This document shows positions 53,986 to 61,339 of a stretch of DNA of 64,000 nt, in pieces (the stretch's first letter is position 1; each line of letters opens with the position of its first letter). Under the pieces are notes generated by a model. The model worked only from the letters and a program-made list of their open reading frames with translations, was not told where the DNA came from and made no database searches. Source of the stretch: Chloroflexota bacterium (lineage in GTDB: Bacteria; Chloroflexota; UBA11872); contig JAPOWQ010000029.1 in NCBI GenBank assembly GCA_026707585.1, positions 1 through 64,000 of the forward strand, read 5' to 3'. Made by a program: the position numbers and the translations under genes.

Positions 53986-55863
53986 ATGAGCTGGGAGCGC
54001 TTGCTCGCGCTGGAAGGCGGGACGGTCGGGTCGATTGCCTGTGCGCGCGACCGGGTGGGGACGGCCTTTGCCGCGACGCTGACCGGAGTGTTCAGGTCCA
54101 GGGACCGGGGCGCCCGATGGGAGTGGATCGGTAAGGGGCTGATCAGTCCATTCGTGCAGGACGTGGCCGTCTCGCCGGACTTTGAGCGCGATGGCGTTGT
54201 GGCCGCCGCGACGGCGGTATCGGGCCTGCATATGTCGTTCGACGGGGGCGCAAGCTGGTTCCGGCAGGAGTTCTGGGGCGTCCGGCCGACGGTAACTCGG
54301 GTTGCCATCTCTCCAGACTTCGGTCGCGACGAGGTGGTCGTGGCCGGGACGCAACACGAGGGGGTTTACGTCTCCCGAAATCGGGGCCGGAGCTGGAATG
54401 GCTTCGCCGGCGGACTGGAAGACACCGAGATCTCGGCGGTGGCCATTGCTCCGGGCGCTCTGGACGGCGGAGCAATCCTGGCCGCCACCGCGACGGGGAT
54501 TCTGCTGCGATCGACGGACGTTGGCCGCACGTGGCAGCGCGTGGCGCGCGACGATGCCGATCCGCTGGAGTGTTGCGCGTGGGTAGACGGGACTACGGCG
54601 ATTGCGGGAACGGTTTCCGGGCGGCTGCTGCGCTCGACCGACGGCGGCGAACACTGGGAACCGTCCTGGGCAGCGGACGGAGACACGGTCAACGGAGTTG
54701 CCGTCGATCCAGGCCGGCAGGTCGTCGCCGTGACGGGCGCCGGACAGCTGGTGAGCTCAAACGACGACGGGCTGAGCTGGGAGGTGCAGCCCCTGGCGCC
54801 CGAGGACGACATATCCGCGCTGTGTGTCGCAGTGTCCGATGGCTGTGCGCTGGTTGGCACCGACCGTGGCGGCATCTATCGACAAGCAGCGAATGGGCTA
54901 CCCGTTGCGGCCAACGCCGGACTGACCAATCGACCGATCCTGGACCTTGCCGCCTCGGCAGCGCGTACCGAGGACGGGACCTTGCTGCTGGGGACGCTTC
55001 AGGACGGCGTGGTGGTCTCGCGCGACTGCGGGGCGACGTGGGCTTCCAGCCTCGATGATCCTGGTCTAGGACCCGTGACGGCCGTCAGGCTTTCGCCGGA
55101 CTTTGGGCGCCGGGGGATCGCCGGCGCTATTGCCGGCGGCCAGATTGTTTGGAGCGTCGACGGGGCACGGTCATGGGTGCAGATGAGTGGCCTGACGGAT
55201 GACTCGGCGGCAAACGTGCTGGAGTTCTCGCCGGGCTTCGCGTCCGACGAACACGTATCGGTCGGCGGTCAGGACGGCATGTTGTACCTATCCCAGGACC
55301 GCGGTGAGACGTGGCGATCGGTCTGGAGCGGCCTCGATGGCAGCGAGTTCCTGGCTCTGGCTTATTCGCCCCACTTTCGGCAAGACCACGCCATGGTTGC
55401 CGCCGCGGGCGACGAGCAGCGCCTGGTCGTGATTCGGACCAGCGACGCGGGCGAGACGTGGACGCCCTGGGTTGAGTACGACACGACGCTGAATTGGGCT
55501 TCGCTGGCGTTACTCCCCTCCTTCAAGCCCGACGTCGGGCCGTTGCTGCTGGCCGCTCAGGATCGCATCGTTATGCCGCCGTCGTCGGGCCGCGGACCAT
55601 GGCCCGGCATTCGGGTGGCCGAAGGCGGCGTGGCGATGCGACAGGTCACGCTGTCGCCAGATTTCGAGCGCGACGGTCTGGCGGCGGCGGCCACCAGTGA
55701 CGGCGTGTACGTCTCGACCACCGAAGGTCTTGAGTGGTCACGCCTGGACGGGCCGCTGGCCGGACAGGCCGTGGAGCGGGTGCGCATTGCGGTGACGGAC
55801 ACAGGCCGACGAACGATTTTTGCCGCGCTTGGGCGCGGCGAAGTATGGAGCTTCCGTGCATGA
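53986..55863 (+). CDS. BNR/sortilin-like beta-propeller repeat protein
   Basis: 625 aa from ATG 53986. About ten SxDxGxxW-type repeats are spread through the chain, for example SRDRGARW, SFDGGASW, SRNRGRSW, STDGGEHW, SNDDGLSW and SQDRGETW, alternating with SPDFxRD turns. This is the BNR/VPS10 propeller pattern. Neither signal peptide nor catalytic FRIP-Tyr set of sialidases is seen, so it is more likely a scaffold or sensor than a sialidase. 43 bp after oppF and overlapping the next ATG. Confidence 0.8.
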   Translation: MSWERLLALEGGTVGSIACARDRVGTAFAATLTGVFRSRDRGARWEWIGKGLISPFVQDVAVSPDFERDGVVAAATAVSGLHMSFDGGASWFRQEFWGVRPTVTRVAISPDFGRDEVVVAGTQHEGVYVSRNRGRSWNGFAGGLEDTEISAVAIAPGALDGGAILAATATGILLRSTDVGRTWQRVARDDADPLECCAWVDGTTAIAGTVSGRLLRSTDGGEHWEPSWAADGDTVNGVAVDPGRQVVAVTGAGQLVSSNDDGLSWEVQPLAPEDDISALCVAVSDGCALVGTDRGGIYRQAANGLPVAANAGLTNRPILDLAASAARTEDGTLLLGTLQDGVVVSRDCGATWASSLDDPGLGPVTAVRLSPDFGRRGIAGAIAGGQIVWSVDGARSWVQMSGLTDDSAANVLEFSPGFASDEHVSVGGQDGMLYLSQDRGETWRSVWSGLDGSEFLALAYSPHFRQDHAMVAAAGDEQRLVVIRTSDAGETWTPWVEYDTTLNWASLALLPSFKPDVGPLLLAAQDRIVMPPSSGRGPWPGIRVAEGGVAMRQVTLSPDFERDGLAAAATSDGVYVSTTEGLEWSRLDGPLAGQAVERVRIAVTDTGRRTIFAALGRGEVWSFRA

Positions 55864-57503
55864 GCGAGGAGCCGCTGCGCAAACCAACGTCACCGACGGC
55901 TCACGCGTTTATTCCAGGCCCGCCGTTCGACCAGTCGCGCATCCCGCCGGCCCGTGTGGCAAACGTCAACACGACCAGCATTCCGGCGGCTATCGAACTG
56001 GCCTGCCAGGCAATGGGGCGGGTGTTCAACCCGGCGGACAACGGCTACCCATACATGTACACGAGGATCTGGCCGGACGGTTGGCTTGGGTTCAGTCCGT
56101 ACCACGGTGCGATTCAACTGTCGGGGCGGCACCTAGACGCGCTGCTGGCGGCCGAGGATGCGCTGGGTGTGGAACTGGACGAAGACGTAATTGCGCAACA
56201 TGCCGAGGGGACGTTCTTTTCGTTGAGCGCGGGGCCGCTGCCGTGCAACCACAGCACGCCGGGTGGACCGCTGACGTCGGTAGACGAGCATTCGATTCGG
56301 GAGGCCGTTCACGGCTTGCATGCGCTGGCTCGGTACCGGAAGTCCGACCGGGCCGTGGATGCGGCCGAGGGCCTGATAGCCGACGTTCGGCGCTTCTGGC
56401 GCGCCGCGAGCGATTGGGATCAGGACGGCCTGCAGGCGGCCTACCAGTTGCCGATGACGGCGCGGCCGACGTTTGTCGAGGGCGTTGGTCGGGCAATCGG
56501 GCCGTTGACGAAGCTCTACAGCACGACTGGATCCGCTTCGGCGCTGGCATTGGCTCAGGAACTCGCTGCTCACGCGAGTGACCGGTTTTTCCTATCCGAC
56601 GGCTCGTACGACGCGGACCGGTTGGGAGCGCACACCCATTCGACGACGTGCACGCTTTCGGGGATGGCCCTGCTTGGCAGCGTATTGGACGACACGGGGT
56701 TGCTGCGGCGGGTTCGCACGTTCTACGACAACGGGCTGCGCGTGATTCGCGACGAGGTGGGATGGGTGAGGGAGCGTCACCATCCAAACTTTCATCCGGA
56801 ACAGGGTGAGATGAACAATGTGGGGGACGTGATTGAGACGGCGCTGATCCTGGGAGAGTGCTTCGGTGACTTGTATTTCGAGGACGCCGAACGATACCTG
56901 CGGTCACAGTTGCTGCCATCACAAGTCCGAGATCTGAGCTTTATGGATGAGACTCCTGGCGGCGACGAGCGGCGCGATCTGCGCACGCGCCTGCTAGGGC
57001 TGTTCGGATTCAATGCGGTGTACGGACACCTGCCGCTGGGCAAGAACGAAGTCACCCCGAGCATTGACATCGTGGGCGGCGCCACCGCCTCGCTATGCGT
57101 GGCGCACCGCGCGGTTGCGACGACGAGCGGGGGCGTGACGCGGATCAACATGCTGTTCGACTTTGAGAACCATGCGGTGCGGGTCGAGTCGCCGTACACA
57201 TGCGGCGCGCTGCGGATTACGCCGAAAGTCGCCGGCGACATTGCCGTGCGCGTGCCTTCGTGGGCCGTTGTAGGAACAATAGCGGTCGACGGCGCCGAGG
57301 CCGGACGGTTCCTCGTGGACGGTCGAATTACGCTGCCCGCTCCGCCAGTCGGACGAGCAATTGAGCTCGAATTGCCGCTGGCCGAGCGCGACCTGACGAT
57401 TCACCACCAGCACCACGAGATCGGAGCACGCTTGCGCGGCGATGCCGTGGTTGCGATGGACGACCTGGGTGCGGGGCTGGCTTACTTCCAACCCATCAAC
57501 TGA
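55860..57503 (+). CDS. GH127-like/six-hairpin glycosidase-like protein
   Basis: 547 aa from ATG 55860, which overlaps the stop of the BNR gene (ATGA). Helical repeats with SVDEHSIREAVHGLHALARY and GAHTHSTTCTLSGMALLG fit an alpha/alpha toroid. The C-terminal ~150 residues (TRINMLFDFENHAVRVES, LRITPKVAGDIAVRVPSWA) look like the beta-sandwich of GH127/DUF1680 arabinofuranosidases. No signal peptide. Family membership is by overall pattern, so the reaction is uncertain. Confidence 0.6.
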   Translation: MSEEPLRKPTSPTAHAFIPGPPFDQSRIPPARVANVNTTSIPAAIELACQAMGRVFNPADNGYPYMYTRIWPDGWLGFSPYHGAIQLSGRHLDALLAAEDALGVELDEDVIAQHAEGTFFSLSAGPLPCNHSTPGGPLTSVDEHSIREAVHGLHALARYRKSDRAVDAAEGLIADVRRFWRAASDWDQDGLQAAYQLPMTARPTFVEGVGRAIGPLTKLYSTTGSASALALAQELAAHASDRFFLSDGSYDADRLGAHTHSTTCTLSGMALLGSVLDDTGLLRRVRTFYDNGLRVIRDEVGWVRERHHPNFHPEQGEMNNVGDVIETALILGECFGDLYFEDAERYLRSQLLPSQVRDLSFMDETPGGDERRDLRTRLLGLFGFNAVYGHLPLGKNEVTPSIDIVGGATASLCVAHRAVATTSGGVTRINMLFDFENHAVRVESPYTCGALRITPKVAGDIAVRVPSWAVVGTIAVDGAEAGRFLVDGRITLPAPPVGRAIELELPLAERDLTIHHQHHEIGARLRGDAVVAMDDLGAGLAYFQPIN

Positions 57504-57512
57504 CGGCTGGCG

Positions 57513-58259
57513 TCAGCGGATCCCGCGCTGGGGATAGCGGGCGTTGGGACCTTCCAGGATGGCTTGCTGGCGCTGGGTGAGGCCTTGCAGTCCTTCGGGT
57601 GTCGGGTACTCACCCCACCAGGCCAAGGGGTTTGGGCTGTACTTGTAAAAGATGGTGCGGCGCTCGTGGTGGGCGGTCCACGGCAAGGGGCCGTGGGTTA
57701 GCGCCTCGGTAAAGATGATGGCTGTGCCGGCCGGACCAGTGACGCGCTTGACGGTGTCGTGCTCGTTCGTGAGGTCCTTCCACTCGTCAGGGAAGGGCAG
57801 GTTGCTCTTGTGGCTGCCCGGAACGCAGGCAAAGCCGCCGTCGCCGGGGTTGACGTCGGCGAGGTTGAAGGCGACGACGGACAAGCCGTTGTGAAACTCG
57901 CCGTTGCTGTAGTGGAAGTACTGCACCGGGTTGAAGGGCATGGCGCCGCCGTGAAGCGTGGCGCCAATGGGGCTCAGCCCCCCGCGAATGATGTCCAGAT
58001 ACGTGTGATCCAGGCGGAACCTGGGCCCCAGGATGGCGTCGAGGTACGGCACGATTTTCGGCGGGTCTAGCAGATCGATGTAGGGCTGACCCCAGTCCAG
58101 CAGACCGACGAATCGATGGGTGGTGGCCTCGGAAGGCGTTTCCTCGGCGATCTTTCTGTCGAGGATGGCGTTCAGCGCGGCGACGGTGTCGGCGTCAATG
58201 GCGTTGGGAATGGTGACGTAGCCCTGCAGGTCGAACAGGTAGCGGTCGTGGTCGTTCAT
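57513..58259 (-). CDS. Phytanoyl-CoA dioxygenase (PhyH) family Fe(II)/2-oxoglutarate oxygenase
   Basis: 248 aa. N-terminal FDLQGYVTIPNAID, then FNLADVNPGDGGFACVPGSHKS and the distal His in TEALTHGPLPW are PhyH hallmarks. Hydroxylates a small molecule, probably cytoplasmic. Lies 22 bp downstream of the tandem isomerase genes on the same strand, so it is the likely end of their operon. Convergent with the GH127-like gene. Confidence 0.9.
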   Translation of the reverse strand: MNDHDRYLFDLQGYVTIPNAIDADTVAALNAILDRKIAEETPSEATTHRFVGLLDWGQPYIDLLDPPKIVPYLDAILGPRFRLDHTYLDIIRGGLSPIGATLHGGAMPFNPVQYFHYSNGEFHNGLSVVAFNLADVNPGDGGFACVPGSHKSNLPFPDEWKDLTNEHDTVKRVTGPAGTAIIFTEALTHGPLPWTAHHERRTIFYKYSPNPLAWWGEYPTPEGLQGLTQRQQAILEGPNARYPQRGIR

Positions 58260-58281
58260 TCATTCCTCCCAACGGTGTACT

Positions 58282-59295
58282 TCACGCCGCGCCGCGAGAC
58301 GCATTGAGCGAGGCATAGTCCCGAATCGTTGCGAGCGAGGCGCCCAGCCAGGTTTCGACGTCGTGTTCCGGACGGGTGACGATCTTAAGGCAGTGGGTGA
58401 TCGCGGTCGGGTCTGGTGATAGGTCGTTGAGGGTGGCCATGATCTGATCCACTGGAACGTGGCCCTCGCCGATTGGGGTGTGGAAGAGGGCGCCGGTGGC
58501 GATTTCGGTCAGGGCCTGCACACGCATATCGCGGAGATGGGTGGCCACGACATACGGCGCCGAGAGTCGGGCGGCGTCGAGGGGGTCTTCGGTGACTGCC
58601 AGCGGGCTGGCGACGTCCAGGACGAGACGGAGATGGGGCGACGCGATGGCCTCGACGATTGGGACGAGCTCGGCGCAGCGGTAGTCCATATGCGGTTCGA
58701 GGGCCAGCGTGACGCGCGTTTCGGCTGCGAGGGGGAGGAGCGTTCGCACATTGGACTCGATCCGTTGCAGCTGGTCGTCGAGGACCGGCCGGGGCGAATA
58801 GCGGTTGGGCCGGTCAGGCTGCCCGTGGACGAGGCTGAGGATGGGCGCACCGGCCTCCGCGGCCAGATCTATCGCTGTGACGGCTATCGAGGATTCGCTG
58901 TCGCCGATCCAGCCGGACGTCAAGACGCCGGCTTTGGTGGGGTCGAAACGAGCCCTGGGCGCGGCGGCCGACGGTCGGCCCCAGCGATCAGAGCCGGCGA
59001 CCAGGTCAACCGACACGCTTCCCAGGAGACGAACGCCGGCGTCCGCACAGCGGGCGCCGAATGCCGCCGCTCGGTCCCCGCTTCCCAGCAAGCCGAGGTC
59101 CATGGTGAGCGCATTCAGCCCGTGCGCGACAACGCGGTCCAGGAGCCAGTTCGGCACATCGGCTTCCGCGTTCGGTGGATCAACCGAGAGAATGTGCGGC
59201 GCGTAGTGGCTCGAGGCGCGAAAGGCGGGCCGATCGGCGCGCATCCAGGGATAGGCGATCCAGCGGTAGGTGTCGGCGGAGAGTCCCAGCCTCAC
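58282..59295 (-). CDS. Sugar phosphate isomerase/epimerase-like TIM barrel (tandem copy 2)
   Basis: 337 aa. Metal-site segments LALEPHMDYRCAELV, LVLDVASPLAV, ATHLRDMRVQ and IGEGHVPVD match xylose-isomerase-like/AP-endonuclease-2 family barrels. It is a paralogue of 59292-60233: both begin MxLxxSxxxYRW and share xxHMDYRxxExV. The ATG overlaps the stop of that copy by 4 bp. Substrates unknown. Confidence 0.8.
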   Translation of the reverse strand: MRLGLSADTYRWIAYPWMRADRPAFRASSHYAPHILSVDPPNAEADVPNWLLDRVVAHGLNALTMDLGLLGSGDRAAAFGARCADAGVRLLGSVSVDLVAGSDRWGRPSAAAPRARFDPTKAGVLTSGWIGDSESSIAVTAIDLAAEAGAPILSLVHGQPDRPNRYSPRPVLDDQLQRIESNVRTLLPLAAETRVTLALEPHMDYRCAELVPIVEAIASPHLRLVLDVASPLAVTEDPLDAARLSAPYVVATHLRDMRVQALTEIATGALFHTPIGEGHVPVDQIMATLNDLSPDPTAITHCLKIVTRPEHDVETWLGASLATIRDYASLNASRGAA

Positions 59296-60233
59296 GAGGC
59301 GGCCTGGTTCGGGAAGTGGTCGGCGGCGTGCCGGCGAAGGTGTGCCGCGCTTGAGCGGACCCAGCGGTCGGGATCGGTCTGAGGAAGACCGGCGATTTCG
59401 ATATGCGCGAGGAGCCTGTCCGGATCAGGCGCCTTGGCCTGCAGCACGTCCAGGATTTCGGCAATCGGCGAGTCGCCGCGACCGACGGGGGCCCAGTGGA
59501 GTTCGGGTTCCCAGGTCTCGGTGAGCGGATGGACCGTGAAGTCCTTGAGGTGAACCGCGACGGTATACGGCGCCGCCAGACAGGCGCCTTGGAGGGGGTC
59601 TTCCAGAACCAGGAAGGGGTTCGCGGTGTCGAGGGTGATGCGGGCGAAATCGGTGTCGAGGGCTTCGACAACGGCCACGACCTCGCTGAGGCGATAGTCC
59701 ATGTGGTTCTCGAAGGCGAGCGTTACGCCATGCTCCCGGCAGGCCGGCAGGATGGTGCTGAAGTTGCGGATGGCGCGCTCGATCTGGTCGCCGATTGGGG
59801 GATCGGTGCTGAAATGGTTGTGAACGCCGGCCAAAAGGTGGGTGACCGTGGCGATGGTGGCGCCGCTGCGGGCATTGAGTTCGACGTGGGCGATTGCTCG
59901 TTCGCGGTACTCGCGATCCCACTCCTCGGCGGTGGCCGCCCAGTTGGCGGTGAGGCCGCCGTTGAAGATGAGACCGGCGGCGCGCATGCGAGCGCCGAAT
60001 TCCTCGACCGTGGCGAGGTCGCCTACGTCGGCGGCGTGCATGTAGAAGCCTTCCAGCCCCAGGTCGCGCGTCTTTGCCAGCATCCAGTCGTGGCGCCGGA
60101 TGCCCGATTGTGGCGGAGGATCGGTTTGCAGGAAGGCCGGCGGCCAGCCGAAGTTTCGGTGCTCGGGACGATCACGACGCCGATGCGGATCGAGCATCCA
60201 GCGGTAGCAGGCGGTGGAGATGCAGAGTTTCAT
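59292..60233 (-). CDS. Sugar phosphate isomerase/epimerase-like TIM barrel (tandem copy 1)
   Basis: 313 aa. LAFENHMDYRLSEVV, ITLDTANPFLV, AVHLKDFTVH and VGRGDSPIAEIL hold the metal and substrate residues of the family. Starts 42 bp after the dppB stop and overlaps copy 2. The pair next to ABC permease genes suggests that imported sugar derivatives are isomerised here. Confidence 0.84.
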   Translation of the reverse strand: MKLCISTACYRWMLDPHRRRDRPEHRNFGWPPAFLQTDPPPQSGIRRHDWMLAKTRDLGLEGFYMHAADVGDLATVEEFGARMRAAGLIFNGGLTANWAATAEEWDREYRERAIAHVELNARSGATIATVTHLLAGVHNHFSTDPPIGDQIERAIRNFSTILPACREHGVTLAFENHMDYRLSEVVAVVEALDTDFARITLDTANPFLVLEDPLQGACLAAPYTVAVHLKDFTVHPLTETWEPELHWAPVGRGDSPIAEILDVLQAKAPDPDRLLAHIEIAGLPQTDPDRWVRSSAAHLRRHAADHFPNQAAS

Positions 60234-60275
60234 TCGACGATGCTGGCGTGCACGGGCCGATAGGTCCCGGGCAAT

Positions 60276-61253
60276 CTATTTTGCGGTTTGATCTGTCAGG
60301 CGAACGCGCGGGTCAACGTAGGTGTACAGGATATCCACCAGGAGATTCACGACGGCGTAGACGACTGCGGCAAGCAAGACGAGGGCCTGAATGACGGGGT
60401 AGTCGCGGGCTTCGATAGCCTCTACAAGTCGCATTCCTAAGCCTTGGCGGAAGAAGACGGCTTCGATTGCGACGGCACCGCCCAGCAGGGAGCCGAACTC
60501 GAGGCCGACGACCGTAATGACTGGAATGAGAGCATTTCGCAGGGCATGAATCCAGATAACCCTCGATTCAACCAGTCCCTTGGCTCGGGCCGTGCGAATG
60601 TAGTCGCGGGATAGCACGTCGAGCATTGATGAGCGGGTGAGGCGGGCCAGAATGGCCGCCGCGGCGGCTCCGAGGGTAATGGCCGGCATGAGGAGCTGGG
60701 GGCCGACACCGTTGGAGATCACGGGCAGCCAATTGAGGTTGATAGCAAAGATCAAGATGAGGATTGTGGCCAGGAAGAAGCTGGGGAACGACACGCCTAG
60801 GATGGCGAAGACCTGGGCGCCGTAGTCGGCCATCGAGTGGCGGCGAATCGCCGAGATGATGCCGGCCCCAAATCCAATGGCAAGAGCCACGGCCATGCCC
60901 GCGATGGTTAGCTGAAGCGTGGCGGGGGCGTGGTCCTTAATAATGTCGGTGACCGGGCGGCGGTACTGGATCGAGTCGCCAAAGTCGGCACGAAACACAT
61001 CCCGCACGTACAGCACAAACTGGTGCGGCACGGACTTGTCGAGATTGTAGCTCTCGCGCAGCTTTTCGAGCGCCGCGCGGCTGACTTCACCACCGCTACC
61101 GGCGGTGGCACCCGAGTCGCCGACGCCGCCCGTCGCGTAAAAGAGGGCAATGGGATCGCCGGGAACGAGGCGCATCAGGACAAACACGGTCAACAGCACC
61201 CCGAAGAGCACGGGGATGGTGTAGAGGCCGCGGCGCAGAATGTATGAGCCCAT
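60276..61253 (-). CDS. dppB: Peptide/nickel-type ABC transporter permease (DppB/OppB)
   Basis: 325 aa with six hydrophobic segments. N-terminal RRGLYTIPVLFGVLLTVFVLM, conserved LVPGDP, and the EAA loop DYIRTARAKGL are typical of DppB. Forms the translocation pore with DppC. It is separated from the binding-protein gene upstream by a strong hairpin, so it is likely expressed at a lower level. Confidence 0.93.
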   Translation of the reverse strand: MGSYILRRGLYTIPVLFGVLLTVFVLMRLVPGDPIALFYATGGVGDSGATAGSGGEVSRAALEKLRESYNLDKSVPHQFVLYVRDVFRADFGDSIQYRRPVTDIIKDHAPATLQLTIAGMAVALAIGFGAGIISAIRRHSMADYGAQVFAILGVSFPSFFLATILILIFAINLNWLPVISNGVGPQLLMPAITLGAAAAAILARLTRSSMLDVLSRDYIRTARAKGLVESRVIWIHALRNALIPVITVVGLEFGSLLGGAVAIEAVFFRQGLGMRLVEAIEARDYPVIQALVLLAAVVYAVVNLLVDILYTYVDPRVRLTDQTAK

Positions 61254-61287
61254 CGCTCAGACGTCTCCCGATCAGTGCGCTGTAAGA

Positions 61288-61321
61288 AGACGCCCGGCCG
61301 GCATCAGCCGGCCGGGCGTCT
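61288..61321 (-). terminator. Strong hairpin between binding-protein and dppB genes
   Basis: AGACGCCCGGCCGGC pairs perfectly with GCCGGCCGGGCGTCT around a 4-nt loop, followed on the minus strand by TCTTACAG. It is a likely partial terminator or RNA 3' stabiliser behind the binding-protein gene, which usually must be made in excess over the permease. Confidence 0.72.
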
Positions 61322-61339
61322 TTCGCACTACGTTCGAAT

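Noticed and set aside
53986-55863. BNR protein as a sialidase
   Set aside because: Asp-box-like repeats alone are not enough; no FRIP motif or catalytic Tyr/Glu pair could be recognised, and there is no export signal.
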